Below, in pieces: positions 1 to 8,883 of a stretch of DNA of 64,000 bases. The stretch is from Halorubrum salinum (GTDB taxonomy: Archaea > Halobacteriota > Halobacteria > Halobacteriales > Haloferacaceae). The position numbers were made by a program, and so were the translations under genes. The DNA lies in the NCBI RefSeq assembly GCF_024494575.1, contig NZ_JANHDO010000006.1, forward strand, positions 62,001 through 126,000. Direction: 5' to 3'. The notes beneath the pieces were generated by a model. That model did no database searches. It was given only the letters and a program-made list of their open reading frames with translations, and was not told where the DNA came from. How positions within the stretch are numbered: position 1 is the stretch's first letter; each line of letters opens with the position of its first letter.

Positions 1-12
1 ACGAATAGCATA

Positions 13-1089
13 GTGAAGCATAACGAATTCGTTGACAGGCCCCGGTTGGTGGGAGCTAGTATTCTCGCAGTACTCTCCCTCGTTGGCCCCGTTGTTGGGA
101 TTCGTACGCTGCTCAGTAGTGCCTCTTCGTCGGTGGTATTCGTCGGAGTCGGAACGCTCTTTCCGCCGTTCGTCACGGCCGTCCTTCTGGTCTATACCTC
201 TCGATATTACAACCATCGGTACGGAGACACATTACTCATCACGAGTTCGACTGGGAGCGTCCTGTTGGCAATGTTGTTTGCACTTACAGCGGCGAGCATC
301 ATTTGGGGACAGCAAACGCTTGGTGTGACGATGATCGATCCACTGATCCTCATCACTGAGATGATGTTAGGTGGTGCGCTGTTCGGGCTTATCTACGGGC
401 ATTACTACGGACTGTCTCTTACCCAACGACGTCAGTTACAGCAAAAAACACAGCAGTTACAACAGCAAAACGAGCGTCTTGACGAATTTACCTCGATGGT
501 CTCTCATGACCTACGGAATCCGCTGAATGTTGCGCAGGGACGGCTCGAATTATTCCAGCGAGACGGAGATCGTGCCCATCTTGCACAGATGAAAGACGCA
601 CACAATCGAATGGAGGCCCTGATCAGGAATATTCACGAGTTGACACAGACGCAGCAAATCACTGTCGATCGGCAACCCATCGAAATTGAGTCAGTCGTCA
701 ATCAAAGCTGGGACCATGTCGAAACGGATGAGGGGACGCTTGTTACGAATCTCGACGGAGTAATCGCTGCCGATACCGGGCAGCTCCAACGGCTGTTTGA
801 AAATTTGTTTCGGAATGCAGTTGAGCATGGTGGGGAAACTGTAACGATAACCGTAGGTGAGCTTGAAAATGGATTCTACGTGGAGGACGACGGCCCGGGT
901 ATCCCCGAGGAAGATCGTGATGATGTCTTCAAGAGTGGGTTCTCAACAGCGGCTGACAACACCGGCTTTGGGCTTGCCATCGTCGCCAATATCGCTCACG
1001 CCCACGATTGGACAGTTTCCGTTGCTGAAAGTGTTAATGGAGGAGCACGGATTCTGGTGACCGATGTTGAGTGGATAACCCGATCATAG
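13..1089 (+). CDS. Membrane sensor histidine kinase
   Basis: Probable two-component sensor kinase at the cytoplasmic membrane. Residues 1-135 hold about four hydrophobic segments, followed by a Gln-rich coiled coil (about 138-157). The HisKA box is SHDLRNPLN with the phospho-accepting His at about residue 165. The catalytic ATPase domain shows an N box (LFRNAVEHG), a G1 box (DDGPGIP) and a G2 box (GFGLAI). The start chosen is GTG at 13. No in-frame stop precedes it in the window, so the true start could lie upstream of the window edge. No response regulator is adjacent. The second kinase at 1445 has a very similar catalytic core but a PAS-type sensor instead of a membrane sensor. The signal sensed is unknown. 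Confidence 0.85.
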   Translation: MKHNEFVDRPRLVGASILAVLSLVGPVVGIRTLLSSASSSVVFVGVGTLFPPFVTAVLLVYTSRYYNHRYGDTLLITSSTGSVLLAMLFALTAASIIWGQQTLGVTMIDPLILITEMMLGGALFGLIYGHYYGLSLTQRRQLQQKTQQLQQQNERLDEFTSMVSHDLRNPLNVAQGRLELFQRDGDRAHLAQMKDAHNRMEALIRNIHELTQTQQITVDRQPIEIESVVNQSWDHVETDEGTLVTNLDGVIAADTGQLQRLFENLFRNAVEHGGETVTITVGELENGFYVEDDGPGIPEEDRDDVFKSGFSTAADNTGFGLAIVANIAHAHDWTVSVAESVNGGARILVTDVEWITRS

Positions 1090-1444
1090 CCACAGAAGCA
1101 ATAAGTGCCGGCCATCGTGACAGGATCCGCGTATATCAGCTCCTTTCTGTTCGCTGATCCAGGCACTCTCCTGGCGGACTCAGAAAGGGCGAGGGCGTCT
1201 CGGCCGTCCCCCGACCCCGCAAGCACCGCAGCCACGAGGCGCGCAGCGGCGTCCTCGCGAGCGCAGCGAACGAGGGCCACCGAGACGGAATCTCGCGCGG
1301 TCGCGGGACGTCGAGCGGCCGAGGGCTTCCAAAGTCGGTAACTCACGTATCATACGTTTCGTCCTACTAGGCTAGGCCAGAGAGATCAATACCGTGGTAC
1401 GTAGTAGTACAATCATTTTCACTCAGTGATTTGAATGGTTTCGT
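1090..1444. other. Intergenic, GC-rich segment
   Basis: A gene-free stretch between the two kinases. Its centre (about 1180-1325) is unusually GC-rich, with alternating GCG/CGAG words including GCGAGCGCAGCGAACGAGG. This word type is frequent in haloarchaeal non-coding DNA. Open frames across it have no protein-like composition (long Ala/Arg/Ser runs), so no gene is called. I see no clear promoter for the kinase that follows. Confidence 0.5.
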
Positions 1445-2830
1445 ATGAGCGAGGATAGGCTAGAGAACGGACAGCATTCGACTATCCTCGATACTGTCCC
1501 TGATATGGTGTATGTGTTGGATTCTGAACTTCACTTTACGTTCGTCAACGGGGCAATGGCAGACGTCACTGGATACGACCGCGAGGAATTGCTCGGAGCA
1601 CACGCCTCACGCCTCTTCGATGAAGCCGCCATCGAGGGAGGAACGTGGAACCGCGACCAGCTTGAGGCGGGAGAGATCGAATTTGGCTACACAGAAACGG
1701 AACTACAAACCGCCGATAATGAGCACATCCCCTGTGAAATTCGGTGCCAGCTCCTCCCAGAGCATGATGACACTGACCTAGGAGCAGGGACCGCAGGTGT
1801 GATCCGGGATATTTCCGAGCACAAAGAACGGGAACGAGATCTACAGGTCCGATCAACAGCGATGGAGGCCTCCATCGACGGGATGGCAATACTCGACACT
1901 AATGAGGAATACGCGTTTGTGAACCAGGCGCACGCTGATATCTACGGCTACGAGACACCGGATGCGTTCCTCGGTGAGACGTGGCGGATGTGCTACACTG
2001 ACGACGAGACCACCCGATTCGAAGAAACTGTGATGCCGGCCTTGTTCGACGAGCATAGCTGGCGAGGCGAAGCGGTCGGCATTCGCAAGGATGGGAGTAC
2101 GTTCCCCCAAGAACTCTCCTTGAGTTTTACCGACGATGGGCGGATCATCTGTGTCGTACGCGATATCACTGAGCGCAAGCACGATGAACGCGAACTCCAG
2201 CGAAAAAATGAGCAGTTGGATGAGTTTGCTCGCGTCGTCAGTCACGATCTCCGGAACCCATTAAATGTCGTCCAAGGACGCTTGGAGCTGGCTCAAGACG
2301 AGTGCGAGAGTGACCATCTCGATGATGCAGCGACCGCACTCGACCGCTGTCAAACGTTGCTTGAGGATCTACTGACGCTCGCCCGCGAGGGGGGCCGTGT
2401 TGGCGAGGTTAGCCCCGTCAATCTCGCGGCCGTGACCGAGGAGTGCTGGAACTCTGTCGAGAACGCAGATGCGACGCTCGTCGTTGAGACAGAACAGACG
2501 ATCCACGCGGATCGGAGCCGGCTCAAACAACTCCTCGAGAATCTCATTCGAAATGCCTTGGAGCACGGTTACGGGGACGTGACGGTGAGAGTAGCTGAGC
2601 GGGATGATGGCTTCTATGTTGCTGATGACGGACCCGGGATTCCGGCCGAGAAACGCACTCAGGTGTTCAAGCCAGGGTACTCGACTACGACCGATGGAAC
2701 GGGCTTTGGCCTCAATATTGTCCAGGAAATTGCCGACGCCCACGGATGGGAGGTCGCCATCACACCGAGTGCGGACGGTGGCGCCCGGTTCGAATTTGCT
2801 GGCGTTACGACCGGCTCTGACGGTGAGTAG
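1445..2830 (+). CDS. PAS-domain sensor histidine kinase
   Basis: Soluble two-component sensor kinase of 461 residues. Two PAS domains are visible: about 12-125, ending in the PAC-like stretch GVIRDISEHKERE, and about 135-250, ending VVRDITERKHDER. HisKA follows with SHDLRNPLN (His at about 267). The ATPase domain has LIRNALEHG, DDGPGIP and GFGLNI boxes. There is no membrane segment, so the signal should be intracellular. PAS domains bind small ligands, haem or flavin, but the sequence does not show which. No response regulator or HalX gene is next to it. The peroxiredoxin at 2994 lies downstream on the same strand but has its own promoter. Confidence 0.88.
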   Translation: MSEDRLENGQHSTILDTVPDMVYVLDSELHFTFVNGAMADVTGYDREELLGAHASRLFDEAAIEGGTWNRDQLEAGEIEFGYTETELQTADNEHIPCEIRCQLLPEHDDTDLGAGTAGVIRDISEHKERERDLQVRSTAMEASIDGMAILDTNEEYAFVNQAHADIYGYETPDAFLGETWRMCYTDDETTRFEETVMPALFDEHSWRGEAVGIRKDGSTFPQELSLSFTDDGRIICVVRDITERKHDERELQRKNEQLDEFARVVSHDLRNPLNVVQGRLELAQDECESDHLDDAATALDRCQTLLEDLLTLAREGGRVGEVSPVNLAAVTEECWNSVENADATLVVETEQTIHADRSRLKQLLENLIRNALEHGYGDVTVRVAERDDGFYVADDGPGIPAEKRTQVFKPGYSTTTDGTGFGLNIVQEIADAHGWEVAITPSADGGARFEFAGVTTGSDGE

Positions 2831-2969
2831 GGTATCCTGACACAGGCTCACCGATGGGTGAAATCTCGCTGTTGTTCGGTGGCCCATAAGCTAGTGAGTT
2901 GTCGGGATGACTGTCTCGACCTTCACTAAACGCTGAACAAGACGGCACGAAATACTTCAGTATGTAACA

Positions 2970-2978
2970 ATATAATAG
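2970..2978 (+). promoter_or_regulatory. TATA box of the peroxiredoxin at 2994
   Basis: ATATAATAG lies 16-24 bases before the ATG at 2994, close to the usual archaeal spacing for a leaderless or near-leaderless transcript. It supports independent transcription of the gene and the chosen start. Confidence 0.5.
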
Positions 2979-2993
2979 TTGTGAGCGACTCTC

Positions 2994-3548
2994 ATGGTTA
3001 CGAAAGGCGATTCTGCCCCCACGTTCACTCTCCCTGGGGTCGTTGATGACACGGTCGAGACGTTCAGCCTCGCGGACGCAACTGACCAGGATCGGGCTGT
3101 GCTCCTCCTGTTCTATCCATTCGATTTCAGCCCGGTCTGTACCAACGAACTGTGCGCGATCCGCGACGCTGAATGGTTTGAATTCACGCCCCAGCTCGAC
3201 GTGTGGGCAGCATCAGGGGATAGTACGTATTCACACCAAGCATTTGGTGCGGAGTACGGATTGAATTTCCCCTTACTCAGCGACAGCGATGGGAGTGTTG
3301 CTGCCGCATACGATGTCTGTTATGATGAGTGGGAGAATCACGAGTCTGTCCCACAACGGGCCGTGTTCCTAATTGACTCTACACAAACGGTTCGATACGC
3401 ATGGTCGACGGATGATGCCCTCGAAAAGCCCGATTTCTTCCCGGTCAAGGAGGCGCTTGACCGGCTGGCTACCGAACAGGATGCCGTCGACGATACGGAT
3501 ATCGAGCTTGCCATCGAATACGAGGAATCTCTTGGCCAGACTTCGTAG
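2994..3548 (+). CDS. Bcp-like peroxiredoxin (paralogue 1)
   Basis: Thiol peroxidase of the AhpC/TSA superfamily, 184 residues, which reduces hydroperoxides. The thioredoxin fold carries the motif P-x-x-x-S-x-x-C in YPFDFSPVC. The peroxidatic Cys is followed five residues later by a second Cys (CTNELC), the arrangement of atypical two-Cys Bcp-type enzymes. Further family signatures are the GDSTYSHQAF segment and FPLLSD. The C-terminal tail (about 150-184) is acidic. It is closely related to the minus-strand copy at 5498-6058 and less so to the one at 4008. Electron donor and substrate are not evident. A T-rich stretch (GATTTTTTCG) shortly after the stop may end the transcript. Confidence 0.87.
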   Translation: MVTKGDSAPTFTLPGVVDDTVETFSLADATDQDRAVLLLFYPFDFSPVCTNELCAIRDAEWFEFTPQLDVWAASGDSTYSHQAFGAEYGLNFPLLSDSDGSVAAAYDVCYDEWENHESVPQRAVFLIDSTQTVRYAWSTDDALEKPDFFPVKEALDRLATEQDAVDDTDIELAIEYEESLGQTS

Positions 3549-4007
3549 ATAGCCGGGTGGATTTTTTCGAAACAGATCATGTACACCTCAAGATCAGATA
3601 CCCAGCAGGTCCCAATCCACTTTGCTACAGGGGGCACATAGCTATAGCCGGTCTCCCAGCCGAGTCACTTTCTCCCGTATTGTATCAGTACAGTATGCGT
3701 GTTGGCGACGAAGTGACTATCCGGTCTCAATTAGAATCCAGGTGAGCTCTCATGCCGCCATGCTGTCGCATCGTGCTGTCGACGACCACCGCCTGCTGTA
3801 CTCGTGAGTGGCTGTCAGTTCGTGGGAGATACAATTCACTATTAGATGATCAAAACTATAATTAAATGAATGTTTGATTGGTGTAATAATCGTGGCAACT
3901 GTATAAGGAATTGCTATGGTAATGCTTTGTCCACAGCCAAATTGCCAGATTCAATATCCCCGCCACCGGATATATTAATAATCGGGAGGGTAACATACAA
4001 TACAATA
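3549..4007. other. Intergenic region with promoter of the next gene
   Basis: This 459-base gap has no convincing gene. It becomes AT-rich from about 3830. A TATA-like element ATATATTAATA at 3970-3980 lies 28-38 bases before the ATG at 4008. That supports starting the next gene there, not at an in-frame ATG 138 bases further upstream whose extra N-terminus does not look like part of a peroxiredoxin. Confidence 0.5.
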
Positions 4008-4496
4008 ATGGTAAACGTCGGGGATACGGTGTCTGATTTCTCAGCAGAAGCTGCCCAAGGAGATGAAATCCGTGAACTTACACTCTCTGAGTACGCTGAC
4101 GGACGGCCGACAGCGTTTGTCTTCTACGTTCACGACTTCAGTCCGGTCTGTAAGAGCCAAATGTGTGAAGTGAATGGTACTGAGTTTCTTACATTTAATG
4201 ATAGCGTTCGGGTTCTGGGGATCTCCACAGATGGCCCGTACAGTCACCTGAAATTCATCGAAGAGAACGGGCTGTCGTATCCGCTCATTCACGATGCTGA
4301 CAAAGACATCTATGAGATGTTCGGGATGCTCGCAGAAACTGAAAATGGACGTCGACGGCCAAAACGCGGAGTTGTGCTTATTGATGCTAATCGGACCATC
4401 CGTTACTGGTGGCAAGCTGACGACAATTGGGATGAGTGGCGAACAGATCCAATCGCGGATCTGTCGGATGTTCTCAACGAACTTGGGGTAGTGTAA
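4008..4496 (+). CDS. Peroxiredoxin-like protein (paralogue 2, divergent)
   Basis: AhpC/TSA-superfamily protein of 162 residues. It begins VNVGDTVSDFSAEA and has the redox segment HDFSPVCKSQMC with the two-Cys spacing of Bcp. The first Pro of the P-x-x-x-S-x-x-C motif is Val here (YVHDFSPVC), and the residue after the peroxidatic Cys is Lys rather than Thr, so activity may differ from its two neighbours. GISTDGPYSHLKF and YPLIHD are typical fold signatures. The start is supported by the TATA element at 3970-3980. A small gene follows 16 bases downstream on the same strand and may be co-transcribed. Confidence 0.82.
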   Translation: MVNVGDTVSDFSAEAAQGDEIRELTLSEYADGRPTAFVFYVHDFSPVCKSQMCEVNGTEFLTFNDSVRVLGISTDGPYSHLKFIEENGLSYPLIHDADKDIYEMFGMLAETENGRRRPKRGVVLIDANRTIRYWWQADDNWDEWRTDPIADLSDVLNELGVV

Positions 4497-4512
4497 CTGC
4501 CGAGCAGCTTCC

Positions 4513-4818
4513 GTGAATATGCTTGACACACTTCTTGATAATGAGGGTGGGCCTGTCACGCTTAGCTACGCGGATAATACACATGATGACGCGACGATCA
4601 ATCAACTTCAGATCCAAGATGGGGCGGTCGCAGCGGAGCTTACTATTGCGGGGCGATTGTTCTGTACCCTTCGGACAGGATCTGATGGAGAGTCGACACT
4701 CGATTGTTATCACGATTCGGAACAATTGAGTCAGATGCAGTCTGATAGAAGCGAACCTGTAGGACCCCGGCAGCCGGATCGGCGTGTCGTCGAAATTACT
4801 GGTGCGAACGGCGACTGA
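4513..4818 (+). CDS. Hypothetical protein
   Basis: An acidic 101-residue protein that I do not recognise. Start is GTG at 4513, with an alternative ATG two codons later at 4519. The first 65 residues alternate short hydrophobic and polar stretches consistent with beta structure (VTLSYADN, AAELTIAGRLFCTL). The C-terminal third is polar and Pro/Arg-rich. It lies 16 bases after the divergent peroxiredoxin and 3 bases before the next membrane gene, suggesting one operon 4008-5082. Confidence 0.55.
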   Translation: MNMLDTLLDNEGGPVTLSYADNTHDDATINQLQIQDGAVAAELTIAGRLFCTLRTGSDGESTLDCYHDSEQLSQMQSDRSEPVGPRQPDRRVVEITGANGD

Positions 4819-4821
4819 TCT

Positions 4822-5082
4822 ATGGGAAGCGACGACAAGGAGTCCAGAAGCAGGGTAATGGAGATCTCCCCGACGCGTGTGGTACTGAATGCGATCCGTA
4901 GCGTCACGGCGCTACTCTCAACCGCTGCGGTTATCGGGCTCTTGGGGCTGTATCCTGGTGGTGAGCCGGTTGTCGCACCCGCGAACTACAAGTTTGTCTA
5001 CCTGCTTGCGGCGTTTGCTTTTGTTGCTGGCTACCGGCCGCTAATACTTGCGTACAGAATTCAGCGCCATCGGGTTGAATAG
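4822..5082 (+). CDS. Small membrane protein
   Basis: An 86-residue protein with a polar N-terminus (about 1-22) and two hydrophobic helices: about 25-45 (VTALLSTAAVIGLLGLY) and about 58-75 (VYLLAAFAFVAGY). A basic tail ends it. It begins 3 bases after the previous stop, so it is likely co-transcribed. No family is recognised. It might anchor or regulate products of the peroxiredoxin operon, but that is only a guess from position. Confidence 0.6.
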   Translation: MGSDDKESRSRVMEISPTRVVLNAIRSVTALLSTAAVIGLLGLYPGGEPVVAPANYKFVYLLAAFAFVAGYRPLILAYRIQRHRVE

Positions 5083-5169
5083 CTAGTTGAACACGAAATG
5101 AGTCATGATTGCTGACACCCTCACTAACGGTGGGAGTTACAGCGAACTGTTACAGAGGGAGCGAATTAG

Positions 5170-5460
5170 GTGAATGATAATACTCAACTGCCTTCACCGC
5201 ATTATGACGCGTACCGCACAGTCATGGCGTTACGTGATTTAATTCCCGGACTAACTTCTTTCGACAAAACACGTGCCAGAAATTTTGAGCGCTGTCTCTC
5301 AGAATCATCTGGCGTCAAAATCATCGATACCAAACAGACTGGTAGTGCGTTCCAGGCAACAGTCCTGCTTGCGAAGGAATCTTCGCTCAACGACAACCTC
5401 CGCAGAATGATAAACACCAGCCACGTACAGGTGGTGGACCTTTCCACTGAGGGTGGTTAG
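5170..5460 (+). CDS. Hypothetical protein
   Basis: A 96-residue protein starting at GTG 5170. It looks like a compact alpha/beta fold with a central helix (KTRARNFERCLSES) and strands VKIIDTK, FQATVLLA and VQVVDLS. No family was recognised and no signal or membrane segment is present. It ends 38 bases before the convergent peroxiredoxin gene. Confidence 0.55.
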   Translation: MNDNTQLPSPHYDAYRTVMALRDLIPGLTSFDKTRARNFERCLSESSGVKIIDTKQTGSAFQATVLLAKESSLNDNLRRMINTSHVQVVDLSTEGG

Positions 5461-5497
5461 ACGTATATTGAATTCTACGTCCAGTAATCAGCAGGTG

Positions 5498-6058
5498 TCA
5501 ATCTAGCTGTTCAATATCGTACTCATCATAATCTGGATCAAGCGAGTCCGTACTAGCGTCAGTCTCGAGTTCGCCAGATGCAATCGCTTCATCAAGCGCT
5601 TCTTTTAGAGGCCACAACTCAGGGGCTACATATGCATCCTCATTAGTCCACACATACCGCAGCCGTTGTTGGGGATCAACGAGGAACACGCCGCGTTTGG
5701 GGATACTCCGGTGTCCTTCCCACTCTTCATATCGGACGTTGTACAATTCAGCGACGGATCGGTCCGTATCTGAGAGAAGCGGGAAGTTGAGGCCATACTG
5801 TGCAGCGAACGCCTTGTGTGCATACGATGTATCCCCTGAAACCCCCCACGGAAGTACATTCGGCGTAAACTCAAAAAATTCCGAATCGCGAATTGCACAC
5901 ATTTCTGGTGTACAAACCGGACTAAAATCGGCTGGATAAAAAAACAATATCACATAGTTGCCAGCGTTCGTCGCTTCAGTCAGGTGAAATTCCTCTTTTT
6001 CGCCCTCTCGGATCCCAGGCAAACTGAAATCAGGGGCAGTGTCTCCAAGTTGTAACAT
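5498..6058 (-). CDS. Bcp-like peroxiredoxin (paralogue 3)
   Basis: Thiol peroxidase of 186 residues, Bcp-like. YPADFSPVC gives the P-x-x-x-S-x-x-C active site and CTPEMC the second Cys. GDTSYAHKAF and NFPLLSDTD match the copy at 2994 closely, so these two are recent paralogues. The tail (about 160-186) is strongly acidic. Start ATG at 6058 is supported by a TATA-like element at 6080-6088 on the same strand (read as CTTTATATT). It is convergent with the small gene ending at 5460. Confidence 0.87.
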   Translation of the reverse strand: MLQLGDTAPDFSLPGIREGEKEEFHLTEATNAGNYVILFFYPADFSPVCTPEMCAIRDSEFFEFTPNVLPWGVSGDTSYAHKAFAAQYGLNFPLLSDTDRSVAELYNVRYEEWEGHRSIPKRGVFLVDPQQRLRYVWTNEDAYVAPELWPLKEALDEAIASGELETDASTDSLDPDYDEYDIEQLD

Positions 6059-6382
6059 ACCTAATAGACACAGGAGATCAATATAAAGGCTGTGTCGGAG
6101 ACCATCTGTTAGATGTCGATCGGTGACCCTATACCGGTTTCATCACCCCCTAAAGACGGATGTATTCACCTTGCAGTCTGTATAAGACAGACAGGAATGG
6201 TCCGCTGACCATCGGCAAACGAGCCTTGGGCACGCTTTCGAAACCGCTGTCCGAGGCGGGCTGGACTGGCACAGCCCGAAACGCAGAGCATCGTCTGCCG
6301 CGATGATGAACCTGCGCACCTGTTCAGTGCCGTGGGTCCTCCCCCAGGAGGGGACCCCCACGGCTGTAGCCGTGAGCGGATG
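6059..6382. other. Intergenic region, possible mobile-element remnant
   Basis: No convincing gene is visible. The segment holds the promoter of the minus-strand peroxiredoxin (TATA at 6080-6088). Towards its right end are two inverted repeats: an imperfect one at about 6332-6360 (GTGGGTCC against GGACCCCCAC) and a perfect one at 6359-6374. Hairpins of this sequence type often sit at the ends of haloarchaeal IS200/IS605-type elements, but no transposase is present. Confidence 0.4.
6359..6374. repeat. Perfect inverted repeat (hairpin)
   Basis: CACGGCT-gt-AGCCGTG, a 7-base stem with a 2-base loop, lies 8 bases beyond the stop codon of the metalloprotease gene. It could be a 3' RNA structure or a leftover end of an IS200/IS605-like element. 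Confidence 0.55.
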
Positions 6383-8485
6383 TCACTGCTTGCGGACAAG
6401 TACGATGATGAGACTCACGATTGCAAGTAGTGTGACTCCGACTCCGAACCCAGGGCTCTCCGTCGACGTCGTTTCCGAATCGGGGGTGGGCGGTGCCGCT
6501 GGCGCGATCGTTACCGTCGCTTGCTGTCCCCCAAGTCGGTATATGTGTTCGCCCGCCTCTTCGACAGTCGCGTTGTAGCTAATTGTGCGCTCCTCGTTTG
6601 GGGCGAGCTGGACTCGTTGTGTCGCGAGTGGTTTTCCGTTTTGATAGAGTGTGAAATTTCCTGCTGCTGGGTAGGTGTGGTCGTTCTGTATCGTCGCGAT
6701 AATCTCGACTGCATAGGTGGCTGGCCCTGTCGTCGTGGTCTCCTGGGCTGTAATCGACGTGACAGTCGGCTGTGCGGGCATTCGAACACTCACGGCAACG
6801 TGACTCCCTCCAACGGCTACACGGTATTCACCTGCCGTAGCGAAGGTATGAGAGAACGTCAGCGTCGTTGTCGCACCCGGTGCGAGACGACCTTGCTGGC
6901 GATCCGTCTGCTTCCCATTCACCTGCACTCGCGCATCATATTCGCCCGCTGTCCCACCTGTATTTGACGCTGTGACCTCGAAGCTAAGGGTTTCGCCAGT
7001 TGCGAGTCTAATCGGCCGATCCATACCGGCGGCCTCTGTCCGGTACGGACCACTCACACGGTAGCTTGCTGTATTCTCTGGATCGGAAAGCGTGTACCCG
7101 ATGCGTGCCGGTGTGGCACCGAACACCTGCTCGTGTGTCTGTTGATCCCACGTCGAAGGAATCTCTCGAGTCGACGTGTACCGGTCGGTCAGCGTTACTG
7201 TGTCGTCGCCGCCGATTTGGCGTACCATCTCGCGGAACTCTGATCCGGTCACAGGCGCATTCTGGGTGTTCATCCGGCTGAGTACATCCTGCAGTGACTG
7301 TGTCTGTGCGGTCGTCTGCCGCGTCTGTCGATCCAGTTCCCCCGCGACTAATGCACCCTTCGTGTAGGGGGCGATCGTGTCCCACGTTGTCGGGTCAGCG
7401 AGGACTGCTGATCTGTCCGGCGTTCGTGTCCCAAGGGCTAATCGATCCCGAAATGCCTGGAACCCGATTCGATCCTGTTGGAGCGTCAACAACGCCGCGT
7501 AATACGTTGCACTCGCTTCGGTGAACCAGCGCACGTCAGTACTGGCAGTGTAGCCCTGGCGGGTGTGGACGTACTCGTGGAGCCAGGTGTTATCCGCCGT
7601 ATCGAGGCGTTCGCTATCACGGACCCAGACGTCCGAATCACCGGTCTGGAGGCCACGGACGCCCCAGCGAGTCGATTCGGTCGGGGCAGCAATCATAAAA
7701 ACAGTCTCGTCACGATCGCCGACCTGCAAGGTGTGTGAGGCCGCTGCCATCGAATCCAGGATACGCGTCGGTGATTCGGCAAGCTCGGCCCGTGCAGGGA
7801 TGATCAATCTGAAGGTCTGCCCGTTGGCTGTCCGGGTGACTTCGCGGTGCTCACCCAGATACGCCATCGAATCACCGACGGCGCCGGGGCCGGCGGTTGT
7901 CGTCTCGCGGGACAGTCCGACGGTTCCGCCCCCAGTCCAGCTCCATCCCGTCGCTGTTGCCGGCACACGCATCAGTGCCCAATCACCACGATCGACAAAC
8001 GTGTAGTCACCATTCCCCGCGATGGGGCCCGTGAAGTCTAGCGTCTCGTTGACTGACAACCGGTACGTGAGGGTCGGGGTGGCTGTCTGTCGATCCCAGC
8101 GATACTCTCTGCCATCACGCTGTATGAAGCCGTCCGTCGCCGTAACGGTTGCCCGCGGAGGCACTCGAGTTTGGACGTCTACGACATCGGTAGGCACCGA
8201 ATACTGGAGTGTGACGACGATTTCACCCGGCATTTCTGGCGTCCGTTCTAACTCTTGGGTGAGTTCTATCGTTCGGGCTGTGGCTGAGGAGGTAGCTTGG
8301 GACGCTTCTAGCGGAACCGTCGAAATCGAATTGTTAGATGCGAGTGGTCGCTCCTGACTGGTTGAACCGACAGCTGCTGCTGCCGGTGGACACGCGCTCA
8401 GAACAAGGACTCCGACAAGGAGGTATATCGACGTCCGACGTTTCAAATTACAGTCCTTGTGCACAGACAGTCCTTTCGATAGCAA
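6383..8485 (-). CDS. Secreted PGF-CTERM metalloprotease-like protein
   Basis: A 700-residue exported protein. The N-terminus has basic residues, then a hydrophobic stretch (about 20-38, YLLVGVLVLSAC) typical of a Sec signal. LSAC could also act as a lipobox. The extracellular part contains HEYVH (about 303-307) and WFTEA with Glu at about 323. This HExxH...E arrangement of gluzincin peptidases suggests a zinc protease related to M1-like families. Beta-rich, Ig-like regions follow (about 450-640). The C-terminus has a Thr/Ser-rich linker, PGFG, a hydrophobic helix and RKQ, which is a PGF-CTERM signal processed by archaeosortase to lipid-anchor surface proteins. The substrate is unknown. Flanks are non-coding on both sides. 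Confidence 0.72.
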   Translation of the reverse strand: MLSKGLSVHKDCNLKRRTSIYLLVGVLVLSACPPAAAAVGSTSQERPLASNNSISTVPLEASQATSSATARTIELTQELERTPEMPGEIVVTLQYSVPTDVVDVQTRVPPRATVTATDGFIQRDGREYRWDRQTATPTLTYRLSVNETLDFTGPIAGNGDYTFVDRGDWALMRVPATATGWSWTGGGTVGLSRETTTAGPGAVGDSMAYLGEHREVTRTANGQTFRLIIPARAELAESPTRILDSMAAASHTLQVGDRDETVFMIAAPTESTRWGVRGLQTGDSDVWVRDSERLDTADNTWLHEYVHTRQGYTASTDVRWFTEASATYYAALLTLQQDRIGFQAFRDRLALGTRTPDRSAVLADPTTWDTIAPYTKGALVAGELDRQTRQTTAQTQSLQDVLSRMNTQNAPVTGSEFREMVRQIGGDDTVTLTDRYTSTREIPSTWDQQTHEQVFGATPARIGYTLSDPENTASYRVSGPYRTEAAGMDRPIRLATGETLSFEVTASNTGGTAGEYDARVQVNGKQTDRQQGRLAPGATTTLTFSHTFATAGEYRVAVGGSHVAVSVRMPAQPTVTSITAQETTTTGPATYAVEIIATIQNDHTYPAAGNFTLYQNGKPLATQRVQLAPNEERTISYNATVEEAGEHIYRLGGQQATVTIAPAAPPTPDSETTSTESPGFGVGVTLLAIVSLIIVLVRKQ

Positions 8486-8625
8486 TTCCTTAAATCCTAG
8501 TCGTGCTCATAGAGAGACCGGATTACAAGGTCAGACATTCCATCGCAGACGTCTCTGGTCCATCATATAATGGTCGACGGTCTCACGCGAGAGGTTCCCC
8601 TCGTCCAGAGAGGCGGCCGCTCGCG

Positions 8626-8883
8626 CTACTGAGGTGGGATGTTGGCCGGCTTGTCGATGACTTCGACGCCATCTTGGGTGATGGAGAGATGAATCCCCTC
8701 CACAGTAACCCGGACGTCGATCGCGCTGGCAGATGACTCGACTAGTTGGTCGAGTGCCTCAACGTCGATAGAATCGTAGAGCTGATACGAATCGCGCCCC
8801 AGCCCGTTGGCTTCGAGTGTCTCGACGAGTTCGACAAGGAGATCTGAGGATGCACCTGAGTTACCTGAGCTGGAGTGGTCCAT
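8626..8883 (-). CDS. HalOD1 output domain protein
   Basis: An 85-residue protein resembling the halobacterial output domain HalOD1. A helix LLVELVETLEANG is followed by LYDSIDVEALDQLVES, and then strands IDVRVTVEGIHLSI and GVEVID. HalOD1 occurs alone or in haloarchaeal signalling proteins, and its role is undefined. The start chosen is ATG at 8883 because a TATA-like TTTTAATT lies about 33-40 bases upstream (8915-8923). A longer in-frame start at 8940 would place the promoter inside the gene. Confidence 0.7.
   Translation of the reverse strand: MDHSSSGNSGASSDLLVELVETLEANGLGRDSYQLYDSIDVEALDQLVESSASAIDVRVTVEGIHLSITQDGVEVIDKPANIPPQ

Noticed and set aside
1105-1341. Open frame in the GC-rich gap between the two kinases
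   Set aside because: Composition is long Ala/Arg/Ser runs expected from random GC-rich DNA. The overlapping minus-strand frame is equally open.
6143-6399. Minus-strand frames in the peroxiredoxin-protease gap
   Set aside because: No recognisable family or promoter. The hairpins nearby suggest mobile-element debris instead of a gene.
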